This document shows positions 53,516 through 64,000 of a stretch of 64,000 nt of DNA, in pieces. A program made the translations under genes and the position numbers. The DNA comes from Lates calcarifer (taxonomy: Eukaryota > Chordata > Actinopteri > Centropomidae). The notes below the pieces were generated by a model that was not told the origin of the DNA, ran no database searches, and worked only from the letters and a program-made list of their open reading frames with translations. Position 1 is the first letter of the stretch. Every line of letters begins with the position of its first letter. Where the stretch lies: positions 19,096,501 through 19,160,500 of the forward strand of contig NC_066837.1 of assembly GCF_001640805.2 (NCBI RefSeq), read 5' to 3'.

Positions 53516-53629
53516 AGAGCATGTGTTGCTTCATAGGAAAAGATAAGAGGAAGTGGGTTAAGCATCAGTAACATTCTTGAAGAACACATTCTTTGTCACC
53601 ATTGTCAGTCTCCAGTCAGTAAGTAAAAT
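53516..53629 (+). promoter_or_regulatory. Gene H proximal promoter / 5' UTR
   Basis: This is inferred from position and from unusual conservation: the block from about 53516 through the first codons (to about 53651) recurs at 60531-60664 with one base change. It has 'aagaggaagtgggt', an ETS/PU.1-like GGAA context common in myeloid genes. No clear TATA box was found. Confidence 0.4.
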
Positions 53630-56018
53630 ATGGCGAGAGTTCTCCATAAAGAGCAATCTGAGATCCATGTGGACTACGTCAATGCACCTAATCAATTGGC
53701 CAGAGGCTCCCCCTCAAAGAACCACACAGGTAAAGACAGTGCAGTGATCTCTGCCGTGTCAGGTAAGACAGAAATCCTACAGTTGAATTCATATTTTCTG
53801 TTTCAACCATAAAAGCAGCACTGGACTAAAATGTATCTTATTTGAAAAAGCAAGTATAATCTGTTTTTCAGTATTTTCTGTATGTGGAAATGTATAAAAA
53901 TTACTTTGGCCTTTTTACAACCTTATGACAAGCAGTTTGACTGAATTATCTGAATAACACTGAATAACAACAACCCGGACTGGATCTTTACATATCAGTC
54001 CATGTCCATCAGTCCACTGGACATCAAATGATTTTTCCGTGTGTGTTGTGTTGATGTGATTTCTGCACTCAGGAAGAAAACTCTACAGACTGGTTGGTGT
54101 GAGCTTTGGACTCCTGTGTATCCTCCAAATTGCTCTCAACATTTCCCTGCGACTTACTCTCTGTGAGTCGTTTAAAACTGTGTCTCTACTTTTGCCCCGT
54201 GTTTCCCCCGATGTTTTGGAAATTAACTATTTCATAAGAGTAGAAAGTGTATGTGGCTACCACCACAGTTTGAAATATTGCAAATACAAGATGACAATCA
54301 CTTTATCTGTGCTGCATAAGAATTTATGGATGGCAAATATTCTGATAGAGACACAACTTTGGGGAAGTTTAGAAACAGAGACAAACAAGGCGTAATTACA
54401 GTGCATGATAACTGACGTGAGACTTGAAGAGGAGCATGGGACTTTCCAGTCATACTTCATGCCTCATATCTCCACTTTTAGAATAAGATGAAACCCAAGT
54501 CACAATTTTCAGCATGCAGACTTGCTTATACTCTTACATACATGAAATCACATATAAAGATTTGGATATGTGTTTCAGCTCTTTCAGACAGACCTGATAA
54601 TAAGACATCAGGTGTTGAAGTCAATTGCAAAATTCTGGCTGATTCTGGTAAGTGTGAGGATTTACATACTTTATGGGTTTATGATACCCCGATACATTGT
54701 GTCATTGCCAAACACACTGATAAGATGATCCGCTACACATGTACAATATTTATTTATTTTAGTAACTCATTGAGATCAGAGTCCCTCAATTTACAATGAC
54801 GTCAAGCAAATAAATAAATAAATAAAAAATACAAGATAAAACAAAAACAATCAAGTTAAAATAAGCATATAAATACAATAAATAAATAATATCACAACAG
54901 AATCAATTAAAACAGGTCCAAGCAGAGGATAAAAGGTTTAGGATTGTGGATTTAAAATGACCAAGAGTTAAAAATGAATGAATTTTTAAAGTGCTTTGTA
55001 GTGTGTTCCAGGTGGATGGGGCAAAAATGATCACAGGAAGAACTGCAGCAGAAAAAACAAACAAACAACAACAACAACAACAAAAAACCCATCAAACACA
55101 TCACAGTAGAGCTGACCCAGTTTAACAGACCATGACTCAGTGAAACAGAAATAAAAACTGCAGATGAAAACAGATTTTTTACTGAAACATACAACTGAAT
55201 GAAATCCAACTCACAGAGCAGCAGCAGGTGATGACTAATCAGAAATCAGTCATTTTATTCAATATATATAATAACTAAATGTAAAAGTCTAACATTGCTC
55301 CAGTTGCACACTCCAGGCTCAATAACGTTTGACTGTCTAGACTTTGTTAATTTCTGAGATATTGAAGGTCTCTCTCCCTCCATAACAGATCACTATTTTA
55401 AACAAGGATGGGTGTATTTCCGACCTAGTTTCTATTACATTTCCTCTATAAAGAAATCCTGGCAAGACAGTAGAGATGACTGTCTGCGGCGAGGTGCAGA
55501 CCTGGTGATTATCAACAGCAGAGAAGAACAGGTGGGTGTGTTTTATGCATAGATATGTTTGAGATTAAGAAAGACAATATTAAGAGAGAAAGTGACAATG
55601 TAATGAATTGGTGTGGGATGAATGGAAATCTGTTTCATTTCTTCTGATTACTGTTTTTCTCTGTAAACAAGGACTTTACAAGAAAATTTCACAGGATCAG
55701 CTGGATCGGATTGACTCTCAGAGAGACAAAGGGAGAGTGGAAATGGGTGGATGGCACTCCACTGACCAAAAGGTTCACACTTTTACTTTTTTTATTCAGC
55801 TGCTTACATTGCACAGATGCATCTTAGGTTGTCTTCTTTGTTAAAAGATTATTTGTCTTTTGGGTTTCAGCTACTGGGGCTCTGGTGAACCCAATGATTA
55901 TGAAGGCAAAACTGAAGACTGTGTAGAAATAAAGTTCCATGATGAGGAAAACAGCTGGAATGACATACCATGTGGAGATCAAAACTTCTGGATCTGTGAA
56001 AAGACAGTGGCTCTATAA
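53630..56018 (+). CDS. Gene H: type II C-type lectin receptor, EPN (mannose-type) motif
   Basis: Exons: 53630-53762, 54073-54162, 54579-54647, 55389-55531, 55672-55772 and 55871-56018. Sum 684 nt: 227 residues plus stop, no frame break. The tail (1-44) starts MARVLHKEQ and has VDYVNAP. The membrane span is about 51-74 ([20 protein letters not shown]). The stalk is short (23 residues, DNKTS sequon). The CTLD (about 98-227) is short form: YYISS without the N-terminal Cys pair, then [39 protein letters not shown] and WICEK. EPN with WND is the classical mannose/fucose-type Ca2+ site (as in DC-SIGN and mannose-binding lectin), unlike the QPD genes of this cluster. The exon 5 donor is the weak AG|GTTCAC, shared with gene I. 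AATAAA at 56300-56305 is the likely 3' end. Confidence 0.9.
55033..55135. repeat. Small dispersed repeat with (AAC)n
   Basis: Lies in gene H intron 3. Shares flanking sequence with 52047-52125. Confidence 0.55.
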
Positions 56019-56441
56019 GTCAGCATATAAACCCAAAGCTGAAATCCTCTTCATGTCTAATCTAAGTGTACAAATTTACATACAGTATATTCTATTACAC
56101 AATAATGTGGCTCTGTACATGTGAATGAGTTGAACTTTGGATTTTGATGCTGTAACAATGCAATCATTTAATTCTGAGCTTTTAGATTGGCCTTAACTGC
56201 TGCCATCACCTCTGCTACTTGTGCAGAAGCAATGAAAATGACTATGTGTATGACTATTGGTACTGTATGCCTACAAAATACTGAGGCACATTTTATAAAA
56301 ATAAAAATGTACAGACAACTCTGATGGAGCTATAATTCAAATGTCTCATTGTTTTAACTTGTAGCTAAGTAGAAAGCTAGATAGATGTAGATACATAGAG
56401 ATAGCTCTAACCAAATAGGTAATAATTGTCACCTTAAAATA

Positions 56442-56748
56442 CTTCCTGCCACATCCTCTAGTTCCTATTAAATATAGAGAAACATATGCATAAGTAGAGA
56501 GCACCAGCTTCTTTTAAGCTTCTTTCTTTCTTCTTTCTTTTAGCATATGGCTTGTCATGTTCTGCTACTTGTGCTGTGTGTAATGAAAATGACTTTGTGT
56601 ATTGTATTGTACTAAACTGCAGATAAATAGATGAATAGTTATAAGCAAAAATAGAAATTACCATCATACAGCTTCCTGCCACATCCTCTAGTTCCTGTTA
56701 AATACAGAGAAACATATGCATAAGTAGAGAGCACCAGCTTCTTTTAAG
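56442..56748. repeat. Tandem duplication (56442-56518 and 56672-56748)
   Basis: The 77-bp block 'cttcctgccacatcctctag...accagcttcttttaag' is repeated with about three mismatches, spaced 230 bp. It lies between gene H and the orphan first exon. Confidence 0.85.
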
Positions 56749-56826
56749 ACAGTATCACACTCTAAAGACTTTGACAGCTTCAGGCAGCTCAGGACAAACA
56801 CTGAACTGTCAGTGCACCTGAACATC

Positions 56827-56955
56827 ATGGATCAACGGCTGAATATCTGTGTCAATGTTGAGACACCTTCCCCTCATCACAGCAACAGGACAAGGCAGAT
56901 GAAAAGCTACCGTACTGTTCTACACCCTGGAGCCAGACTGGACCTGCACTCTGAG
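56827..56955 (+). pseudogene. Orphan first exon of an E/F-like receptor
   Basis: The ATG opens a frame MDQRLNICVNVETPS ending ARLDLHSE at a possible weak donor (GAG|GTTACA). It parallels the E/F first exons (MDQHIYANIEEPS; F ends GLDLHSQ). The key Tyr of IYAN is Cys here. No transmembrane or CTLD exons follow; retroelement debris begins about 100-150 bp downstream. It is most likely a relic of a copy cut by the insertion. Confidence 0.6.
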
Positions 56956-57109
56956 GTTACACATGTGAACACACAGGAAAATACAAACTGATTTTTTTTT
57001 TCTTCCAAAAATAAAGGCATTTGGTTCTTTTTACCAACATGCAGCCTGGCGCAGCAGTTAATATAACTAATTCAATTTCCTGGTGGGTTTGCTGAACCCT
57101 CACATGGGT

Positions 57110-58490
57110 TTGACGTGACCACGAATCTGCGCATAGTCCCCCAGTTTTGTGAGCGAGACTCGGACATGTTTTTCTCTTTTTGTGTGGGTAGCCGAAAAGG
57201 AGGGAATTTTATCGGTGACCCTGTCTTTCAAGTTGTTGTTCCAGGGAAATTCCGGGAGGAGGTGCTGAGGACCTCACACGATCAGTTGGGGCATTTGGGG
57301 GTTGGTAAGACATGTAACTATGTCCTTAACTGTTTTAATTTATTTATTTATTTATTTTATTTTTGGCCACGGTTGAAGAAGAATGTATCCAGGTACATTA
57401 AAACATGTCACATGTCAGTTGACCGGGAAACCCAATCAGACTTCTTTTGATCCCTACACCAGCCATGGCACAGCCAAGTCTGGTAGTAACTATTTGCTTA
57501 CAGTGATATGTCAAAGCACAAGATAACCAGCTGCGTATCCTCTGCGCACCATCATTGCCAAGTCAGTAGTTAGGGCACTGACAGAATTCATTTCGATCTT
57601 TGGGATCCCTAAGGTGATTCAGAGCAACCAGGACACGAACTTCTCGTCCCACCTGTTCTCTCAGGTTCTGAGACAGCTCCGGGTGAAGGACAATCAGGCT
57701 TCTGGGTACCATGCTCAGAGCCAAGGGGCGCTGGGAAGATTTCACCAGACCCTTAAGTCTCTGCTACATGGGTACTGTGTCGAGCTGGCTCAGGATTGGG
57801 AGGAGGGACTGCCCTGGTTGTTGTTCGCCACTAGAGAGGTGGTGCAGGAAAGCACTGGATTTAACCCAAATGATCTAGTGTTTGGGCATACAGTCAGTGG
57901 GCCGTTGACTCTCTTGTATGATCATGTGGCGCAGTCTGAACTCCCTGTCGACCTTCTTGATTTTTGTCAGTGGGTTCCGGCATCTGTTGTATGTGATGGG
58001 GGAGAGGGCTACAGAAAACCTAACCTCCACACAGGTTAAGATGAAATGGCTATATGATCGCAGGACAGAAAAACGTCAGTTCAGTCCTGATGACTAGATT
58101 CTTGCTTTGTTGCCAATAGTAACTTCTCCATTCCAGGAAAACTTCCACAGTCCATACACTGTTTTGTGCCATGTTTCAGAGTTGAACTATCTGTTGGAAA
58201 CACCTGAGCGTAAACATAAGACTCAGCTTTGCCATGTAAATTTATTAAAACCTTATTTACATCAGGGGTCACAGTCTTGTGGGATGGGGAATCCTGTGCA
58301 GCAGCAGCAGCAGCGTGTTGTTAAACCTGTGCTAGCGGCAGATACAGTAGGGAGACAGCTATCTGTTGCTGAGCCATCATCGGAGGATGATGGGGTGGTT
58401 TCACCTGACGAGAGCCTGTTAAGAGGCCGGTTAAATAACTCTGAATCGCTGGGTAGGCTGGAGTCTTTGCTGGGGCACATTATGACCTAA
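57110..58490 (+). mobile_element. Decayed Ty3/gypsy-type integrase region
   Basis: Three disjoint frames (57115-57450, 57614-58039 and 58107-58490) read like parts of a retrotransposon integrase. They comprise a zinc-finger part with SHDQLGHLGVGKT and WPRLKK, a core part with GIPKVIQSN and RFHQTLKSLL, and a C-terminal part with HVNLLKPY. Frameshifts, stops and a (TTTA)n insertion near 57340 interrupt it. In the core, positions usually occupied by acidic catalytic residues read Asn (SNQDTNF) and Gly (GALGRFH), so it is inactive. Neither gag, protease nor reverse transcriptase was seen, and LTRs were not identified. Confidence 0.8.
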
Positions 58491-60367
58491 TTTCTGTAAA
58501 ACCAATTACTGTTGCACTTGGTGGTAGCAGCACAAGCAGGGAGGATCCAAGTACAGACACACAGGCAGGCAAGTGCAGTTAATATATGAACTGAAGAGAA
58601 TCAGGCTAACAGACAGATGGATGGATGGATGGATGGATGGACAGGCAGGCAGGTACAGGCTACTACACACAGATAGCAGGCACATGGGAACATATGCTGT
58701 GTCACAAATTGGATATTTCAATTAGTACACTTACATGTAGTGCACTGTGTACACAGTATAATCATGGGCATAGTGTGTGGATTTTGACAACTGTTGCACA
58801 ATGTTGTGCAGTTACTGGAAATGATAATCGCAACTTGTGATCTTGATTGCTGGTTACTTTGCTCACTTGATGTAAAGATGTTTTACTTCCCATATGCAAC
58901 ATGGAAACTGGTGCCATCTGGCATCCATTGAGGGTGAGAGGTATCCAGAATTTCACTCTTTTTGACCATTTTGAGCACGCCATCTGGGTGCTTATAGTGC
59001 ACTGCATGTTTCCACCATTGTCAATAAACACACTTATGCATTCAAAATACCACATGTGAGTATTTACGTAAGTATGCAAATTGAGACATAGTAATACAGG
59101 ATACAGACAGTCTGACAAGGAGCTGGTTTAAGTAATGGCTGGAAAAATCAGGAAACCGGGAACAGGTTGTGTGAGTAGCCGGGAAGCTCAGGTGATTGGG
59201 AGTAGGAGAGAGGTGAGCAGGTGGATCTGGCAGTCAGTGGATTAAGAGTAAAGTCTGAGGACAATACAGTAGGTAGATGGAGAGTGGCAGGAGACAATTA
59301 TATTTTATTTATCATATACAGTAGGTGAAGAAATTCAGGTTTTACTCTCAACATTTAATCAAACACAGCCCTCTAAGTGAAGCACCTGTCTAAATGTTGA
59401 GTTAGTGTTCACTGAACCTGTATGTGTGATTACTTTCTCCAACTGATCATACAGGACAGTGTTTTCTATACTGATCTACTTTGTGCAAAACATGCTCGTT
59501 TGCAGATAATGATAATTTATTGTTTTATGGCACAAAGGCTCTTATACTTTTATAGCATTTGTAACAGATTGATAGTATCATAGCTGTGTGCGTATGCCAT
59601 TTCATGTCTGTGTGGCCTGACTAACTTAAAAAGAAATGACTGGCTCTAAATGATGTTTACAAACAGGCTGACATGAACATGGTTGTATTATGGCCTAAGC
59701 ATAATATGGAAATATAACACCATCATATTCACATGGACACCTCGGCTGGTTACAGTTTCTTCCTGTTTTTCGCTATCAAGTCATATTACATAATCATATT
59801 CATATTCACAGAACACAGTTTATCAAGTACAAGTAGTTTAATATTGTTCTTGGTAGCTGAACTGAGTTAATGGCCACACCATCAAGACTGTTCTCCCCAT
59901 GAAAAACAACACTCTTGGTAATTTCCTCTCAAGAGAACCTGTTTGTCTTAACAGTGGTCTGTTGTGACTCTCTTTTCCTCTACGTAGCAAAGAAAGGAGT
60001 GGTATGATATTATTGTTGCAGTGGTAAAAGAAAAGCATGGCGTTTGTGTGACATTCAAGGACATAGTTGTTTTCAGTCTCCAACAAATATTTTGTCAGCA
60101 TCCTTTTGTAATTGTAGCTACGACCACAATCTTACTAACTTTAAGAACGTTAAGAATTTTTATTTGCCTAAACTTAACCATATCTTAAGAACTCACACAG
60201 GCGGTAGAAGTGGGAGTGGCAAGCTGCTGAAAGATAAGAAAAAGTTGCTGTAGTGAGCAGATCAAGAACAGGAAAGAAGAAGCAGTTGAGAGATAAGTTA
60301 AGCTCTCAGAAAACCCTATGATGCTCCGGGAACCGGTTTGACCTCAAAGTGGAATCTAAGGGTGACC
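58491..60367. other. Intergenic; (GGAT)n at 58617-58642
   Basis: Perhaps retroelement 3' sequence to about 58600, then a GGAT microsatellite and AT-rich DNA. No gene was recognised on either strand. Confidence 0.4.
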
Positions 60368-63300
60368 ATGGATAACAGATACAAACCTGATGCTTCAGCC
60401 AGGAGTAAGTAACTCAGAATTTAGCAACAAGCTCCAGATTAATTTAGTTCTTAGAGACAATGTACAAGAAGTGAAATATAACTGCTTTAAAAGTTTGCTT
60501 TTTCAAAGAACACAAATGAGAAAAACGAGAAGCATGTGTTGCTTCATAGGAAAAGATAAGAGGAAGTGGGTTAAGCATCAGTAACATTCTTGGAGAACAC
60601 ATTCTTTGTCACCATTGTCAGTCTCCAGTCAGTAAGTAAAATATGGCGAGAGTTCTCCATAAAGCTCCAGATTAATTTAGTTCTTAGAGACAATGTACAA
60701 GTGAAATATAACTGCTTTAAAAGTTTGCTCTTTCAAAGAACACAACATCAGGCCTGCTTGCCTGATAATAATAGTGATTTTTGCATGTGTATGTGTGATA
60801 TCTGCACACAGTGAGAAAACTCTACAGACTGGCTGGTGTGAGCCTTGGACTCCTGTTTATCCTACAGGCTGCTTTGAACATTTCCCTGCGTCTTACTTTC
60901 CGTGAGTTGTCTTAAATTTTCTCATTAGTTTCATCCTGTGCCCCCTGTGACTTACTGGCTATACACTACACTAAATGTTACACAACATTTGTGCAAATTC
61001 ACGGTGCGGTGGATGGAGAGTACTCTAAGATAAAGTCAGGAAATAATTAGGCTTTGCAGTTGTGAGTCATGTTTCATAGTGTTTGCATTTAAATTAAAAT
61101 CAAACTCCATTGACGTGTTATGGCCTTTAAATGAGTTAGTGTATTAATGATCTACTTGCGTGAACAGTGGAGCCTACACAATATCAGAATAAAAATAAAC
61201 ATGGTGTATATGAGCTAACATCCAAAAAGGAAACTAAGTACAGCAGGTTTTTCCATGATACCTTAACTTCAGTTTGCTCACACAGATGTAACGACGCCAG
61301 ATTTTAAGGGCATAATCAAAAATCTGACTGAAGAGAGAGAGGAGTTGAAGAGGGAGCTAAATATTTCTGGTGAGTATAATGTTCACCTTATTAGAAGTAA
61401 ACTTGCAGTTAGTTGTATGGTTATGAATTTAGCAAGAATGAGTGGACACCTGAAACTTTCTGAAATTAGTTCTTATGAGAAAAAAGAATATAAAGGGCAT
61501 CTTATCTTTGTTGCGTCCTTATAAACCATCACTTTGTTCAATTAGCATGGGATTATTAGCGTAGCCTCGGACATGTTCCAGTTCTGTATTTTTTGTCTCT
61601 GTTGTCAGACAATGGAGGTAGTATGAAATACTACAGTATGCTGAGTCATTATCAAGCTGCTGAGCTGCAGATTAAATTAGGATTTTTACTGACTTTTAAA
61701 ATGAGTGATCAGAGAGAAAGTTAAAGGGGAGAAAAAAAGTTTGCGTTCAAGTACAGCATCAGACCATCTGTTCCCATACCTAAACGAAAAAAACAAACAA
61801 ACAAACAAACAAAAAAAAGCGGAAATCTTTTTGCTCACACAGATGCAAAGACGTCAGATTTTGAGGCCATGATCAAAAACCTGACTGAAGAGAGAGATGA
61901 GCTGAAGAGGAAGCTAAATATTTTTGGTGAGTACAAGGTGAACACTAACAAAATGAAAGAAAAAAAAATCCAACTCATTAGTTTTTGTTTTTACTGAGAT
62001 TTTTTAAATTCAACAGATAACTACATCCAGCAAAGATGGGTGTATTTCAAACACAGTTTCTACTACATTTCTTCTACAACAAAATCTTGGCCAAACAGTA
62101 GAAATGACTGCCTGCAAAGAGGTGCAGACCTGGTGATTATCAACAGCAAAGAGGAACAGGTGTGTGTGAGAGTGACATCTCTCTGTGAGAGATATGAAAG
62201 AAAAAGAATAAAATCAAATTACATTTTAGTTATGTTGATTATTGTCTGTTTCTCTTTTTGTAAACAAGGAATTCATGAGACGACTGGAAGGGCGCACATG
62301 GATTGGACTGACTGACAGAGAGACAGAGGGGACGTGGAGATGGGTGGATGGGACTTTCCTGAGCACAAGGTTCATGAAATAGATTTTTGTTTAAATTGAT
62401 AGTAATCAGTAGTATTGCTAAAGTATAGCAATATTACTGAATAGAAAGATAGTCTCCTTAAATTTTCCAATCACTAGTAGCAGCACTGAATACACTGCTA
62501 CTCAGACACACTCCAATAAGTGAACAAATAAGAAATCCCCATCATCAGTTCACTGATGATGCATTCAGTAATAAGTTCAGTCTGTTGCTGGTTTAAGTTG
62601 TTACACAGAGTTCAGTACAAAACAAGGTCTATAGAAGAACTGCTTATAAGGATGACAGCACAGACACGTGTCTGCAAGAGTTATCACATCAGAAGTGTTT
62701 CTGATATAGTGAGTGTCGCACTATATTTTAAGGCTAAACAGTACTGCACCTTTCTTCAGAGTAAATTATGTATTTATTCAGTACATCCATACTCCACCAT
62801 TTTTTTGATTTTTGGGAGGGTTAAGAAAGAACCCTGTGACAACATCCATACTTTGACAGGTGATTCCTGACTGTGGGCTTACAAACCGAGGCCAGGCAAA
62901 GGTATCTATAGCTAGCAGCTAAAACAATATATACAAATGTACAAATATGTAACTTTGGAGAGGCCAGGAGGCAAATTTCTCCTCTTTTGGTAGAGACTAA
63001 GGGATTTACAGCCAACAATGTGTTACTGCCCAATACTGCCTATAAGTCATAACCAGTGAGTTTGTATTTGTGACTGAATGTTTGCTGGAGCATCTGGCCT
63101 TTCTACTGCTGCTGGTGTTGACCTTGATTACCAGAAATGTAAAACAACTCTCACAATGCTAACACACTAAAGCTACATTAATAAAACATCAGTACTATAT
63201 TAATGTTTAATCGGGCTCCATGTTGCTGACTACTAAATATGCCTTTGCGTTTCAGTTACTGGATCACTGGGGAGCCCAACTCCTATGAAGACAAAAATGA

Positions 63301-63403
63301 AGACTGTGTGGAAATAAGGAACCCTGAAAGTGAAGACAGCTGGAATGATGCACCATGTACATACGAAAAATTATGGATCTGTGAAAAGACGGTGGCCTTT
63401 TAA
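60368..63403 (+). CDS. Gene I: type II C-type lectin receptor, EPN (mannose-type) motif
   Basis: Exons: 60368-60404, 60812-60901, 61286-61369, 61843-61926, 62017-62159, 62269-62369 and 63256-63403. Sum 687 nt: 228 residues plus stop, all phases consistent. The tail is only about 13 residues ([12 protein letters not shown]). The membrane span resembles gene H ([20 protein letters not shown]). The stalk consists of two tandem 84-nt exons of 28 residues each with shared core NLTEERxELKRxLNI, an exon duplication giving four heptads per unit. The CTLD is short form: [44 protein letters not shown] and LWICEK. EPN implies mannose-type specificity. The start at 60368 was chosen because it gives the right phase and a GTAAGT donor. 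The alternative ATG at 60643, a copy of the gene H start, stops after ten codons. AATAAA is at 63562 and 63779. Confidence 0.85.
60429..60748. repeat. Tandem duplication in gene I intron 1 carrying a copy of the gene H promoter
   Basis: 60429-60517 and 60664-60748 are the same 85-89 bp block (GCTCCAGATTAATTTAG and onward). Between them, 60531-60664 is nearly identical to 53516-53651, the promoter and first eight codons of gene H. The copied ATG (60643) reads [10 protein letters not shown] and then a stop. Confidence 0.85.
61790..61818. repeat. (CAAA)n microsatellite
   Basis: Lies directly upstream of the second stalk exon of gene I. Confidence 0.8.
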
Positions 63404-64000
63404 CTCAGCATCCAAAGCCACCAGGTTGATAACTGATGAGCTGCAGGGAAAGTGACTCACTGAACTGCACAGATACAAACACATAAGTTAGTGTGCCTTC
63501 ATAAGCCTTTTTCATAGGAAATATTTTGACATGTAACCATAGTGAAAGTAAAGCTACAAAGAATAAAATTTGGGATTCCTGAACTCAGGTTAGCTGCAAT
63601 GGTTTATGGGTCCTGATATTGTGGATGCTGGCTTTGGTTTTTAAATAGCGTGGGGTGGAGGAGATACAGGTAGTATATTAGCAGTGCCATATGTTTTCAT
63701 GTATATACTGAAATTTCTAGATATACTGTAAGTTTATTGTTTCTGACTACTTTGTGTTCAAAATCACAATTTGTTATGAATAAATGTATTACATCTACTT
63801 TAGAAAAAAGTCTGGGTTTGACTTTGTATTTAAATATACATATACATATCAAACTAAGCACACTCAAGTATTAAATTAAAACCTCACAGGTTCTTAATCT
63901 TCATTGTTTGTGGCTTTATGATTAGAATTTAAATGCCTTGGTTAACAAGTTAAAAGCCACAGCTTTAAGAACAAATTGTAAATATGAGGGTTACGTCTGA
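63404..64000 (+). other. Gene I 3' UTR and flank
   Basis: Contains AATAAA at 63562-63567 and 63779-63784, either of which could end the gene I transcript. No further gene was seen up to the window end. Confidence 0.5.

Noticed and set aside
54952..55209. 85-codon minus frame with a hydrophobic run
   Set aside because: Translation of the reverse of an (AAC)n/poly-A repeat inside gene H intron 3.

Overview
This is a stretch of vertebrate nuclear genome, almost certainly from a ray-finned (teleost) fish. Genes are split by GT-AG introns of about 0.1-1.5 kb. The non-coding sequence is AT-rich and full of fish-style transposon debris. The two recognisable housekeeping genes, polg2 and ddx5, sit together as they do near each other on human 17q. 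No bacterial operon, CRISPR array or tRNA gene was seen.

Layout. (1) 1-5.5 kb: polg2, the mitochondrial DNA polymerase gamma accessory subunit, minus strand, 8 coding exons. All parts are present, but one extra G in exon 6 breaks the frame. (2) 6.0-13 kb: ddx5 (p68 DEAD-box RNA helicase), minus strand, 13 coding exons, fully open at 635 codons. Its long intron 11 ends in a hairpin matching the miR-3064 precursor, with the 3' arm butting against the splice acceptor of exon 12. (3) 14-64 kb: a young, rearranged cluster of type II membrane C-type lectin-like receptor genes. Genes A, B, C and the remnant D are on the minus strand, E and F on plus, G on minus, H and I on plus, with two further exon relics. 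Mobile elements are scattered between them: a LINE fragment, a hAT remnant with a solo LTR nested in its end, a second solo LTR, a MITE with 38-bp terminal inverted repeats, and a decayed Ty3/gypsy-type integrase region.

The lectin genes share one plan: a short cytoplasmic exon (often with Tyr-x-Asn motifs), a transmembrane exon, one or more coiled-coil stalk exons, and three exons for the C-type lectin domain (CTLD). Intron phases are conserved (1-1-1-0-2), which allowed exon joining by hand. B, C, E, F and G carry a QPD sugar-site motif (classically galactose-type); H and I carry EPN (classically mannose-type). B and C are a recent tandem duplication, nearly identical except in the last exon, which carries the sugar-binding loop. 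E and F are a second duplication of about 6.5 kb, and both carry single-base indels that are either early decay or assembly error in near-identical copies. Gene A keeps tail, membrane and stalk exons but no CTLD could be found for it.

How they may work together: polg2 and ddx5 are housekeeping genes unrelated to the cluster. The cluster looks like an innate-immune receptor family expanding by unequal crossing-over, with the stalk growing in 28-residue modules and the ligand loop and cytoplasmic tail varying between copies. Exon limits were set from splice consensus, reading frame and paralogue comparison, not from transcripts.
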